Origin: Zarea fungicola
Taxonomy: Eukaryota > Ascomycota > Sordariomycetes > Hypocreales > Cordycipitaceae
Direction of reading: 5' to 3'
NCBI GenBank assembly: GCA_900169235.1
Contig: FWCC01000158.1
Location: 1 to 64,000 of the forward strand
DNA length: 64,000 nucleotides
Position numbers and translations under genes: made by a program. Below are positions 49,992 through 61,929 of this stretch, one piece after another; position 1 is the stretch's first letter; every line of letters starts with the position of its first letter. Below the pieces are notes generated by a model. The model ran no database searches. It was not told the origin of the DNA and saw only the letters and a list, made by a program, of their open reading frames with translations.

Positions 49992-51560
49992 ATGAGCGAG
50001 TTATTTGACGTCATTGTTGCTGGTGCTGGGCCTGTAGGCTTAATGCTCGCTGGAGAGTTAGGTTTGGCTGGGGTATCAGTCTTGGTTCTCGAGCGTGATG
50101 CAAGCCTTCAGTCACCATGGAAAGCTCCCCCTCTTGGGGCTCGGGGGCTAAATACACCGTCTGTCGAATTCTTCTATCGGCGAGGTCTCCTGGACAAGAT
50201 CAACTATGGAGACTCGAGCCGCTTCTTCGCCAAGAATCCCGGATTTCAGTTTGGAGGCCACTTTGCCGGCATCTCCCTCAATGCCAACCAATTCGATCTC
50301 TCAAGGTGGAAGTATAGGCTGCCCGGACCTGTACTACATCCAACACGCAGCTCTCTCGAACAAATCACGAACATCCTGGCCGACTATGCACGCAGCAAAG
50401 GTGCAACGATTCTCTTGGACCATGGATTAACTTCCATTATCGCCCAGGGCGAAACTAGTGTCACTGTAGCCGTCTCTGGAAAAGGCGAGGAGAAAAGTCG
50501 AGAATTTCACGGTCGGTGGCTCGTCGGCTGCGACGGCGGCAAAAGCACCGTACGCAGGGCGGCTGACATTGAATTTACTGGCACCGAAGCTAAATTCACC
50601 GGTTACATTGTACAAGGAGAGATTGAAGGCCAAGAAAAGCTTCAGCCAGGCTTCAACATTACAAAAGCCGGCATGTACATCTCCGCCGCCCCAGGGATCC
50701 TGCACCTCTTTGACTACGACGGCGCCAAATTTGACCGAGAGCAAAATGTGACAGCGCAACACCTACAGACGATCGTGGACCGTGTCATTGACCAGCCTGG
50801 CGTGATAGTGAAAGCAGTTGACCAAACATTGACATTTACCGATCGCTCGATGCAGGCGAAATCATACCGCAACGGCAGAGTGCTGCTTGCAGGCGACGCC
50901 GCACATATTCATTCGCCTCTCGGAGCGCAGGGGCTTAATCTCGGACTTGGCGACGCTATGAATCTAGGTTGGAAACTGGCTGCTACTGTGCGCCAGGAGA
51001 AGAGCAGGCCAAAAACTGCTACTAGCCCTCTTGACCTCACTCTCCTCGATAGTTATGAGACCGAGCGTCACCCCCTGGCATCTTGGGTGCTTGAATGGAC
51101 CAGAGCTCAAGTCACAACGCTGCAGCCCGATCCGTTTGGAGCCGCCGTGCAGAATCTCTTCCGCGACCTAATAAACACCGATGACGGTGCGAACCTCTTC
51201 CTCAGTCGAGTTTGGGGTCTCTCGCAAAGATATTCACTCGGTGAGGGCAGTGCGTATGCGCATGAGCTTCTCGGAGCTACGGCGCCAGACTTTAAATTCA
51301 CCGACGGTTCGAGATTAGGAAATAAACTGCAGGACGGCAAGGCTTGGCTCGTTGACTTTCAGAATACTGACGAACTTCGAGAACGCATTAAAAAGCCATA
51401 CGCACACAGAGTAAATTATCTGCAGGCAACCACCAAGGACACTAGAGGTTTAAGTGCCATTCTGGTACGCAGTGATGGAATAGTGGCATGGTTGGCTGAA
51501 GGTGAGGAGACCGATATTGATGCCTTTCAATCTTCGCTTGAGAGATGGTTTTCCTACTGA
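49992..51560 (+). CDS. FAD-dependent aromatic monooxygenase (PHBH-type)
   Basis: Single-exon gene of 522 residues. It has the N-terminal dinucleotide-binding motif (VAGAGPVGLMLAGEL, then LVLERD), the middle DG motif (WLVGCDGGKSTVRRAA) and the C-terminal FAD motif with GD (VLLAGDAAHIHSPLGAQGLNLG). After these comes a thioredoxin-like C-terminal part, as in polyketide hydroxylases such as the phenol-hydroxylase-like group. These enzymes use NADPH and O2 to hydroxylate phenolic rings. Relatives occur in asperthecin-type and neosartoricin-type clusters beside TE-less NR-PKS genes. Here it stands between the tyrosinase and the PKS, consistent with a ring-hydroxylation step after release of the octaketide. 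There is no signal peptide. Substrate position cannot be read from sequence. Confidence 0.92.
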   Translation: MSELFDVIVAGAGPVGLMLAGELGLAGVSVLVLERDASLQSPWKAPPLGARGLNTPSVEFFYRRGLLDKINYGDSSRFFAKNPGFQFGGHFAGISLNANQFDLSRWKYRLPGPVLHPTRSSLEQITNILADYARSKGATILLDHGLTSIIAQGETSVTVAVSGKGEEKSREFHGRWLVGCDGGKSTVRRAADIEFTGTEAKFTGYIVQGEIEGQEKLQPGFNITKAGMYISAAPGILHLFDYDGAKFDREQNVTAQHLQTIVDRVIDQPGVIVKAVDQTLTFTDRSMQAKSYRNGRVLLAGDAAHIHSPLGAQGLNLGLGDAMNLGWKLAATVRQEKSRPKTATSPLDLTLLDSYETERHPLASWVLEWTRAQVTTLQPDPFGAAVQNLFRDLINTDDGANLFLSRVWGLSQRYSLGEGSAYAHELLGATAPDFKFTDGSRLGNKLQDGKAWLVDFQNTDELRERIKKPYAHRVNYLQATTKDTRGLSAILVRSDGIVAWLAEGEETDIDAFQSSLERWFSY

Positions 51561-52014
51561 GTATGGAATGTTTATGTAATCTTCAAATAAAGGGTTTGGG
51601 ATACTACACCTATAAATACAGCGTTATCTAGATTCCTTTAGCATGTGAAATGGTCTGCCACTTTGGTCTGTCTTTGCCACATGCAAGTGTCTGTGTAGCA
51701 GTCCTCCGGCCGTTACACCAAATCTAGAAAAACGTTAGGCATTAATGCTAATGCGAGCATCAATGTTAAGGATAACTTCTTCTTATAACTGTAGTGCGAG
51801 TACCAGCCGGTCACTCGTTACAGTCTGCTGCATCATTTAGGGTAAGAGCACCACACGAGACACATTAGAATACCAGCAAAAATAATGAACCAAAATATCT
51901 TAAATGGCAATATCAAATATCAGGCTCCAACAAAAGAAACGGACTGACACATCCCTACTGTAAAAAAAATTAAGTATGCTCTTCATCATGCAACTCTCTC
52001 ATCACCAGATTTGT
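51561..52014. other. convergent 3' region of monooxygenase and PKS genes
   Basis: About 450 bp of A/T-rich 3' sequence between facing genes. No feature is seen. Confidence 0.5.
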
Positions 52015-55000
52015 CTAGCTGTGGTATTCCTCCAACCATGTCCGTAAATCACCAATAGACGGGTAGTCGAGGAAAAGGCTACCGCCGACCTTGACATTTA
52101 GCTCCGCTCCCAGCTTTTCCACAATCACCAGCGACATCAAGCTGTCGATCCCTAGACTTGTGAAGCTGGCGTCCTCTTCCAGGTCGGCAACCACCAGACC
52201 AGCTTCGTTTGCGATAAGCTGTAATGCCTTGGCTGCAACGCTATCAGATCTAGCAGCAGGCGCCGGCGACACTACCTGGGCATCCATGGAAGTAGACTTA
52301 GTTGAGCTGGCCGCCTCCTGCGTCGCCGTAGGAGAGCCGCGGGGCGCATTCTGGCTCTTCACATTCCCCTCAACGGATTTTGTAGGTTGAATTTGGTCCG
52401 GCTGTACAGCGGCAACAGCCTGCTTGACCTCTGCAGAGCCAATTTTGTCCGGTGGCGAGAAGAATCGGTTGAGCAAGATGCGCGGATAACTGTGAAACTC
52501 AATGCCACCGACCATGCCCACAACAGCGTTTTCCTGTAGGATGTACACATCACCAAAGTAAGTTGTTGGGTCCTCGGTGCTGGGAATCATTTTGACGTAG
52601 GAGCGGTATCTAGCTCCAGCGACCAGTGGTTTTGCAAAGCGCATCGAGCTCCAGCCGGGAGTCACACAAAAGTTCTTCTTGGTGTCCATGACGTCCGAAC
52701 AGTTCATGATGAAGCCGGCCAAGTGGGCGACGCTGTCAATAAAGTATGGCGGGACGGTCCAGACACCGCTCTCCTTGGTGGTGAGTTTAATATCCGCGAA
52801 TCCTTCCAGTTCGTGCATCACGACGGACTGCATGCCGCGGTATTTGTCGGCATAGTCGACCAGGTTACTAGCGAAGAGTGTGTACGCCATATTGTGAGAG
52901 AATCTATTGGCCTTGCCAACTGAAGCCAATCGGTCAAGCGTCTCAATTCGGTCGACGATGAGGTGCGCAATGGAACTCCACGAGGAGAGCCAATCGTTTG
53001 CATCGCCGTAAATAATCTTGGCAGTAGCAAATGGAGGATGTCCAGCACCATCATTTCCCACATTCTGCCAGCACAAGTCAACGCCACCGAAGTGTACATC
53101 CGTCGTAGTCGCAGTCACACGAATTAACTGGGGGGACGTTCTGACACTATTTGCCACGAGTCCCTTTGTGACTACCAATTTGGTAATATTGATACCGATA
53201 TTCTTGATTTTGGGAAGAAGCTTTTTGTAAATGTAGCTTCCAAGAGTATATGCAATATCGGCGTGGATAGACTAATAGGAGTGGTAAGCATCTGAATATT
53301 CACGTCGGCTTTGGATGACTTACTGATGTTACAACGCCACAGTTATTCATGCGGTGCCCGTCAGCCGCGGCGGAGAAATCCGGCTGCATCAGATCGGACT
53401 GTATGATCACTGTGCCAGAGGAGCCGTTGAAGCTCTCCTCCCAGATTTGCTGCACAGTTGACGTTTGAATTTCACTTTTCTGTGTTGGTGCTCTCGACGC
53501 AGATTTTTGGGATCCATAGAAACTGTTGCCTTTCGTCAAGCACCAGTCTCCGTTATACTGAAGCCAGTAGTTCTTATTATTCCAGCTGTATGCCGGCAGA
53601 TCGAGAAGGCGGACCATTGGCTCGAACGGTCGATGGAATTCGTTCCAGCCTACTTCCACGCCAGCTTGGTGTAGAGCAGCCATGCTCTCAGCCATGGTCT
53701 GCCAGTTGTCACTACCGCGGCGAATTGATGGAAGAGCGAGTCGAGTGGATGAGATAATTGACTTGATAAATCCAGTGCATACCGGATGAGGACCAATTTC
53801 GACCCAAATAGTCTCATCACTAATTGTGGCCACGTTCCGGGCGTTCTCCAGGGCGGCAAGAAAGTCGACTGCCTCTCTGGTAGCTCGGCGAATGTAATTA
53901 GCATTCAGTGTTTTGCCATCAAAAATAACCTTCCCCAGCAACGGGGAAATAATTGGCAGTTTGGGCTCCTGGAAATTGACTCCTGACTTTACCACAGCCT
54001 CAAACTCATCCAGGATGGGGTCTGTTTGTTCAGAGTGGAAAGCAAACGCAACATCCAACTTTATACATCGAAATCCAGCCGCTTCAAGCGGTTTCATGAC
54101 ATCATCAATCTGTAGCTTTGTGCCGCTGAGTACAGTGTCCGAGCTGCTGTTAATGCAGGCCACTGTGTACTGTTTGCCAGCTGAATTTTCGACTATTTGT
54201 GCAACAGAAGCTCGGACGGCCATCATACAATGACTGCCGCTCAAGCATTTATCCTGTAGCAGCTGCGCCCGTCGTCCAACCATGAAAATGGTTTCACTGG
54301 CAGTTGTTACACCAGCCACGTTCATTGCTGCGAACTCGCCCAGACTGTGGCCCATAACGACATCAGGTTTTATTCCCAAGGTCGACCAGTATTTTGCCAG
54401 CGAAATCTCCACACATACCAAGGCAAGCTGGGTGACAACTGGGGGGTGCTCGTAGTCCTTAGGGTGTGATCCATCCAAAGCCGGAATGAAGGAAGGAAAG
54501 CCTTGCGCTTGGCCCAGGGAGTCGAGATACTGAATATGTTCTCGGAAAGTTTTTGCATCTCTATACAATTCCAGACTCATGGATTTAAAGGAAGCACCTT
54601 GACCAGTAAAGGTGAAAGCGACTGGAGGGAAGTCCGACTTTGAGATTGGCCGGGTGCTATCGATTTTATCTAGAAGGCCTATGAGCTGCTTCCGTAAATG
54701 AGAAATGCTGGAGCTGGCACACGCCACGCGATTGGTGTGATGATAACGGCGCGCTGTAGTCGTATAAGAGAGATCCGTAAGTTTAGTTTCAGGATTTGCA
54801 TCAAGATACTGAACCAAGTTCTCAATATTTGCGGCAAGAGACGTTTTAGTCTTGGCCGAAACGGCGACGACATGTGTCTGGCGCGGGTCTGTCTCGGTGA
54901 CCTGCCGGGTGGGTGCCTCTTCCAAAACCATAGTGGTGTTGCCACCGGCCGCGCCAAAGTTGTTGATGACGGCAATTCTTTTCCTGCCAGGAACCTGTTG

Positions 55001-57485
55001 CCACGGTGTCAAATTGTGTGGGATGTGAACATTGCGCTTGCTGAAATCTTTAGGAAGCTTCGGGTTGATCTCCGTTTTAATGCCTACGTGGGGTGGAATG
55101 GCATTCTTCTGCATCATGAGAAGTACCTTCATCAAAGCTGTTGTCCCTGCAACAGATTCACCATGGCCCAGATTTGCTTTAACAGCGCCAATATGCAAGG
55201 TTTGATCACTGCGGCGACTGATGCCGGATGGGGCATATACGTCCATAATGCCCTTCATCTCCTGCAGGTCGCCAGCCTGAGTCCCGGTGCCGTGCAGCTC
55301 AACATAGGAAACATCAAAAGGATTAACGCCAGCTTGACGAAGAACCTGGCGGGATAGATACGCTTGGTGGCCGGCATGAGGGTGCGTGATAGAGACAGCA
55401 TCAGCCGAATGGTTGGTTCCGGCACCCAGAATGACGCCGAGGATGGCATCATTGTCAGCAATTGCTTCTTCATATCTCTTAATAACAAGAGATCCGACGC
55501 CGTCCGCTCGGCAATATCCGTCAGCAGTAGCATCCCAAGTCTTACATGCGTTGTGCCCTTTTGTGAGAAAGTGGCCATGGGACAGGCCAGCGAAACCGTC
55601 AGGATTCGTGAGCACATTGACACCACCAGCGACTGCTGTGTCAATATCACCGTTCCACAGCGCCTGACATGCGAGCTAGAAATAAATTAGCTTCATTCAA
55701 CTTTGAGGCTTGCGTATACAAATGGTCTCATACCTCGATAGCAGCAAGTCCAGAAGAACAGGCTGTGTCAATACTATAACTTGGGCCAGCAAATTTGAAA
55801 AAGTAGTTAATGCGGCCTGGACCAAATGCACGGCAGCCACCAGGGATATAGTAGGTGCTGACCTCCTGGCCTTGATTGACCTCACGGTAGTCATCTGCAG
55901 CTTGGCCATAGTATGTTCCAATCCGCTCTGACTGCGTAGAAGGTGTCCGATTGAGAACAAACCCTGATTGCTCCAACGCCTCGTACGCCGTGACAAGAGC
56001 TAATCGCATCTGCGGATCGACTACCAATGACTCACGAGGTGACATGTTGAAGAACGGGGCGTCAAATAAACCCGGCTCATCAATAAAACACCCATACTGT
56101 GTCATACTCTTGTTCAGCTCCTTGCCCGTTGGATCATAGTGTGTGGCGATATCAAAGCGATCTGATGGTATTTTGCGCGAAACATCCAGGCCCTTTTCAA
56201 GAACCTCCCAAAACTTCTCCAAACTGGTAGCACCACCGGGAAGCCTGCATGCCATGCCTACAATGGCGAGCTTTGACTGTGAGGTACCACGAGGCGCAGT
56301 ATCACGTAGCACTGTTTCGGTAACCCATGGCATGAGATTTTTGACAGAAGCTTCGAGTCTTGGCACCTCACTCATCAATGCTGTACGCAATGCATTGAAA
56401 GGCATCGAGTTTCCGAAACAGTATAGGGTAATTGTTTCAGTACAAGTGCCTTCGCATCGGGTAACCACGCCACGAATGACCTCATCCCAACAAATCGGCT
56501 TCGTAAGCAACTCTTGTACCACGAACTCAAACAGCTCTGCAGCATTCTTGGCCATATATGGTAGGCCGGTGCTAGTTGAATAAACCGGGATAAGTGGCCA
56601 AGAATATTTTCGGAGCATATTTAGCGAGCTAATGTTAACAATACTTGTCACATGCTGTTGTCCATAGACGTGAGGTGCATGGCAGAGTCCCCCGTAGACT
56701 GGCAGTGGGATAAACTTGGAGGTGCGATAAAATTCAGACTCCATGAAAAGAGTCCTCAACTTTGTTGGCGGCCCGCTGATTGTGACTGAAGTTTGGCTAA
56801 TTGCACTGATGAATATTTTGCTCGTACTGGGCACGTAGGATTGCGGCTGGATCCTGTCCAGCTCTTTCTGAGCGTCGGCGGGATCTACATTGAGAACCAC
56901 GTAAGCCCAAGGGTCGGGTGCTTGTGATAGATCACGAGAATCTAAAGTTTCTGAGACACTTTCAACAAGCACTCCCATGCGAAAAGCAAGCCGGACCGCA
57001 TCAGCACCAGCGAGTGGTAAGTCAGCAAGTGTGGACGACAGCGAGACCGCAGTTGAGGATAGTAGTCCGATCCCAAGGCCGGCGAGACCCTTTTCCTCAA
57101 AGCTCTCGAGTTCATCGGGAAAATTGACTGCATAGCTACCATTTAAATTAGTAAATATTTCATTCCTAAAATAAACCATTATTCCTCACCCAATGTATGT
57201 TGCAAGTTGAACAACGACTAGTAAAGCACCCTCAATTGATCCGCAGAGTCGACCCTCTCGCAGTTGCATGTCATCGACCCAGCTCAAAATAGATTTGAAT
57301 GGCGAAAATAGTTCTTTTAATTCAGTCTGTAGTTGGCTAATTTCATCCTTCACTGCTACTGTGGCCAGGCAGAAAAATTGATCCAGCATCTGATAGCGCA
57401 CATCTTTGGCGTGATTGTTTAGTCGACGGACGGTATCCTGCAAATCATAATTTGGAAATTCGTTTCCAAAGTATACAAGATCCAT
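52015..57485 (-). CDS. non-reducing polyketide synthase (SAT-KS-MAT-PT-ACP, no thioesterase)
   Basis: Core enzyme of the cluster; builds an aromatic polyketide from malonyl-CoA. Exons on the minus strand: 57485-57190, 57135-55734, 55675-53324, 53271-52015; 1,768 residues. Domains: SAT 1 to about 360, where the usual GxCxG active-site motif reads GLGIG, so the Cys is missing; KS about 385-810 with DTACSSG (Cys about 557), ELHGTGT (His about 694) and NLGHGES (His about 735); MAT about 915-1230 with FTGQGAS and GHSLGEF; PT about 1290-1600 with the hot-dog His in DGHRMNN (about 1342) and Asp in PPYFIDS (about 1526); one ACP with GIDSLMS (Ser about 1725). It ends right after the ACP. No TE, Claisen cyclase, methyltransferase or reductase follows. 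The Met of [10 protein letters not shown] was chosen as start because SAT domains begin there; an upstream Met at 57560 would add 25 residues. Introns are 54, 58 and 52 bp. It is divergent from the thioesterase gene. Confidence 0.96.
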
Positions 57486-58428
57486 TTTGGCATGGCCAAA
57501 TTCGGAGACTGAATTCGTAGTTGGAGTCTTGAAATCCATTGCCGTAAAGCATCCGTGCATGGATGACGGCAGGTAAGGGCAGCAAAGTTCTTGGATGAGT
57601 TTTCCGTGAGATTCTTTATGAATTGTTCAATCAAACTAACATGGAGCTAATTCAAGTGGAACGAATAGGCCGACTATGTCGAGATAGACATATTGTTGCC
57701 TTGTCATCAAACGGACTATCCATCAAAATAGTGTCTGATGAATTTCATTTATGTTCTTACTGGCTGGTATAGTCTCGGCCAGTAGGGCAGCTCAAATTTG
57801 AGCTAGATCCGGCTAGACCTTGTAGTCGGACGAATTCTGTAAAGCAATGCGCCGTGAGGCAGCCCTGGTTTTGCCTCGGTCTCGGTACGGTTCTAGAGGA
57901 GCGGTCTAGGCCTCCCTCTTTCTCATTAAGGCAACTCCTCGTGTTGGAGACTACTCAAGGTCCGAAAATTCTGGAGATCCTCCCTCTACCTGAACTGCTG
58001 AATCTATGGGGTGGCACTGTCTACGGCATGATGCGTTCAAACTTGCCATCGTCGTCCCGATTCTCATTTCAAATCTCCCGATTGCCAAGCTAATGCCGAT
58101 CCTTAAGCTATTTTCATATCCGATTACCGAAAATCAATAAGTTGCATTGACATAGCCCATGAATTCACAGAAAAGAGCACAAACTCCCCAGCAGCAGCTA
58201 CAGACAGCATGACTCCATAAATTTTGAGTCCAGAGTCCGACAAATACATCCTCGCGCTCCCTTCCATTGTTTTTTAATACAGAACAGACACACATCAGAT
58301 CCAGTCATCTCGCAGCTACGTTTTCTTTATCATATCTATATTGGCTACGGATCTACAACCGGCAGTATCTTTGACTGGTAAAAGTTTTCTCAAACACAAC
58401 AGCTAACCATAACCATTCAATATATACC
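57486..58428. promoter_or_regulatory. bidirectional promoter of the PKS and thioesterase genes
   Basis: 943 bp shared by two genes that must act together. CTCGGT occurs twice back to back at 57875-57886; the first copy overlaps TCGGTCTC (57876-57883), also found upstream of the monooxygenase. TCGG-type half-sites are used by AflR-like Zn2Cys6 factors (full AflR site TCG-N5-CGA), and such a factor is encoded at the right end of the cluster. A site function is inferred. Confidence 0.4.
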
Positions 58429-59528
58429 ATGATGGCCGTGGAAAGCATTCCTAGCAGACAGGACAATGAAGACAAAGGTGGCTACAGACAAATTAATAAA
58501 TCACTAAACATCTGCGCATTCGACGAGTTTCTCAACGGTCAATTTGCACACTTGCCGCAGCTACCTGATGTTGAGCAGATGACACCCAGGGTACTCCGTA
58601 TCCTTGGCCAGAACCCAGGAAAGGTAAACTATGTGCTGTGGATTACCATTGGTAGACATCCGTAAAGCTAACACAAATTTGACAGTTCACATATCAAGGC
58701 ACAAACACATATGTCGTCGGTACTGGTCGTCAAAGAATAATTATCGACACTGGCGGCGGTGAACCAGGCTGGGCTAGATTGGTTGCTTCTACACTCAATG
58801 ACATGGGAATTTCATTATCTCATGTTTTATTAACACATTGGCACGGTGACCATACTGGTGGGGTCCCCGATCTACTACGTTTATACCCGCATCTCGAGAA
58901 TTCGGTGTATAAAAATCAGCCAGAGCGCAACCAACAAGGTGTCAAGAATGGACAGCTGTTTCGCGTGGATGGTGCCACCATCCGCGCTCTACACGTCCCA
59001 GGACACTCGGCAGATCACATGTGTTTTATCCTGGAGGAGGAAATGGCCATGTTTACCGGAGATAACGTCCTCGGTCACGGGACAACCGTGGTGGAGGATT
59101 TAGGAATTTTCATGGACAGCCTACGAACGATGCATGCTCAACGCTGCGGCATTGGCTATTCAGCACACGGCATAAAAATTTCTGACCTGCCATCCAAGAT
59201 ACAAGGCGACTTGCGTAGCAGGTTGAGACGCGAGAAACAAGTTATGGAGGCTCTGGATAGCCTTCGAGCAGCGGGTGTGAGGAGTGCCACTGTCAAAGAA
59301 ATTGTGGCCGAAGTTTACGGCACTTCGGTGGATGAAACCACCCGTACTTTAGCACTGGAACCATTCATTGACGAAGTGTTGCGAAAGCTGGCTGGGGACT
59401 ACCGGGTTGGTTTCCAAATTAGGGGGGGCAAAAAGACTTGGTACTCAGTTGAGGAGGCCGCCCAGCAGAATGGGATGAGACAGGCACATAGGTCTTCTGG
59501 TCCAACGCTGACAGATGTTAAAGCCTAA
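58429..59528 (+). CDS. metallo-beta-lactamase-type thioesterase (PKS product release)
   Basis: Exons: 58429-58623 and 58686-59528; 345 residues, with a 62-bp intron after NPGK. The metal-binding signature is complete: HWHGDHTGG (HxHxDH) at about residue 112, then further ligands in VPGHSADH, FTGDNVLGHG and YSAHG. A C-terminal winged-helix-like part follows (SATVKEIVAEVYGT), as in the LACTB2-like family. Enzymes of this type (AptB, MdpF and relatives) release and close the last ring of polyketides made by NR-PKSs that lack their own TE. The neighbouring PKS lacks a TE, so this gene supplies the missing step. The start has two adjacent Met codons; either could be used. It is divergent from the PKS. 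Confidence 0.93.
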
Positions 59529-60454
59529 TAAAGGCGATGTAAGTGACGAACGAAGAGCAGTTAGCTGAATGGGACCACTTCATAAAGAGTTTAACTAAAT
59601 CCGAGTTCTTGTCTTTTTCTGCCATGATCCGTGGTGTAGGAGCATCTTTTTGGGTGAACAGCTTAAAGTTTCTTAGCCTAAATTAAACCCGTGAGCTAAA
59701 AATATCACTTTTGAGGACTGGCCAATTGATTTGATATAAGTTTCTCCTAACTCTCGATCTCCCATTCCGGCTGTTGACCGTCCTTGTTAGCCTCATAGCC
59801 TGCATCTGGCACTGGCACCTTACAGGAGACCTCTGTTGCCCGCAGAGCCGACTTACTGTTATTGCTGCTGAAATGTTGAGCCCTATAGCCTATAAACTCA
59901 TTAAAAAAGCACAAAAGGCTGAGCCGACGTAGCTACTGCATTCTGCTATATTCAGACTCAGTTCGGTCAGTTGTTGCACATCTGTTCCATGTTGTCGCAT
60001 CGGAAGCCCATATCGGCGTAATCTTGTTATTACTAGTGGCGATATTCGGGCTATAGCAGATAAAACCGGGTGGAGAATGACGATGCGAGAGGCGAGGGAG
60101 CTGAAGGACCGACCCGCAACTTTCATCTAACATGGTTTGCTTTGTGTGGGGTGTGGGCAAATTCTAAGGGTGTCAAATTAATTTCTTTGCTATCTAATTA
60201 AGCCGTGGCATCTCCACTAGCGGACATGTTGTGCATAGTACTAGTTTCAAGATGCCACTGTTTGCTTCTCGGACTATTTGTGTTGACTCTCGGCCTTGTC
60301 ATTGAACTTGGAGAGATGAGGCGAGCCATGTCGTGGGGTGAGGTGCTCTCCTACATTCTTCATACTGCTGTAGTCAAGATATTGGTTATAAGTTGCATCA
60401 TAACCTTATAACTTGTTTGACTAGTGGGAAACACAGCTAGTAATCAACGCGACA
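59529..60454. other. intergenic region before the EthD-family gene
   Basis: About 0.9 kb. It contains TCGGTC at 59963-59968, matching the hexamer seen in the other cluster promoters. No coding sequence is supported. Confidence 0.4.
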
Positions 60455-61022
60455 ATGGCGGCTGAGCCGAAGCACGAAGCGTCACAGGTGGAACTGCCAA
60501 CCACAAAGTACCTCTGTCTTACCATCTGCGGTTACAAGAAGCCAGGAATGAGTGAGGAAGATTATCGTAATCACATGGTCAATATCTCAGCACCAATGAC
60601 GAAAGAGCTCATGGTCAAGTACGGAATCAAGAGATGGACCCAGGTACTCTACTTCTTCCATTGCCCAGTTTCAAGATGGTAGGCTGACTCATTAGCAAAC
60701 AGATTCACAATCAAAGTTCAACACGAGCACTCATGACAGAGCTATTTGATCCTCAGATGTGCAATGTTGCCAACTATGACTGCTTCAGTCAGGTGGTTTT
60801 TGAATCTGTCGAGGACTACAAGCGCATGAAACAGGATCCATGGTACAAGGAGAAACTAATGCATGATCACGAGAACTTTGCCGATACCAAGAAAAGCAGG
60901 TAGGTTAAAGCTTACTTCGCGATTAATATGGCAAGTATATTAACCGATGTAGTATGACAATTGGATGGATTGATGAATTTGTAAGAAATGGACAGGTAGT
61001 GGACGGCTTTGAGAAGTGCTAG
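60455..61022 (+). CDS. EthD-domain protein, probable polyketide-acid decarboxylase
   Basis: Exons: 60455-60643, 60703-60899, 60953-61022; 151 residues. It is a small EthD/dimeric alpha-beta-barrel fold: [25 protein letters not shown] (first strand and helix), then [21 protein letters not shown], a second half with [23 protein letters not shown], and [16 protein letters not shown]. This pattern matches the TpcK-type family that I recall as decarboxylases of atrochrysone carboxylic acid in trypacidin-like and related clusters. Position beside the thioesterase, whose product would be such an acid, supports that reading. Both introns (59 and 53 bp) have GT..AG ends and keep one frame. Catalytic residues are not established here, so the exact reaction is inference. 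Confidence 0.85.
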
Positions 61023-61929
61023 TATCTTAACGTCAGCTCTGCTCTAAAAAGACCAGCGATAAAATAGTTTTCTGTTATAGAACTGCTGGTAGTGAATGTG
61101 AGTAAGTGGCTTGATACTTGAATAGACGGAAGAATGCTAGACCGCGACCAAGCATCTCCAACATTCAACAGATACCCGCAGGCTGCTGGTGTTTAATAAA
61201 TTAGACAATTTACCAAATATTGACCGGTTAATGATCTTTTCTCGTAGTTATTGTAGAATTGTAACAGTACGCGCACCATTTCGGCATCTACTATCTCGAA
61301 CCTATCTACAAGGAGTGAGAAGACAGCCCAAGTATATTCATTGAACTACTCCATCACAATCCGACATTCGGCGTGTCAAAGAACATTATTACCATGTAAG
61401 ATCGGCAACAGCTGTGGCTTCTTTCATAGTATCAAATGAAGCTTTGGCACTTTTGTTTTAATATGCTAGTGGTACAACGCAGGTGCATTTCCCAACGCAA
61501 GGTTGTTATTGAGAGAACCATCGTTTGCGTTAATAAAGTAATACTCCGATAAGTACGGCGAACATGTGTAGCCGAGTAGCAATTCCAGAGCAATACCAAG
61601 GTATGCTACATCGAAGCCAAGCTTTCATACGGAGCAGCATGATACGGCGTGCTGGTAAGCTACTTTCAGGGTAGTCGGCCAGCTCGGCGAACGATGCGGC
61701 GAATAAACACGTCCGGGGTTCCGCAGCGATGTTTAGTTGCGTACAACTTCCGGCACTCTGCAACGGCGATTAAGCTGAGCGGAAGTTACGAGACACGGTA
61801 GAGTGTGCAATTCTGGTCTGCCCTAGCCGAGGATGGAACTCCGCCGCCCGCATCTGCTGTCACGCGAGCCTTTCGCGAAAATGTGAGAACGCAAATCTTT
61901 TATCAAACAATGAGGCATTTATTAAACTG
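61023..61929. other. convergent region between EthD and regulator genes
   Basis: About 0.9 kb of A/T-rich sequence. Short open frames lack domains and no gene is supported. Confidence 0.45.

Noticed and set aside
57486..57560. upstream Met for the PKS
   Set aside because: SAT domains normally begin at [14 protein letters not shown] sequence; the 25 extra residues show no conservation that I recognise.
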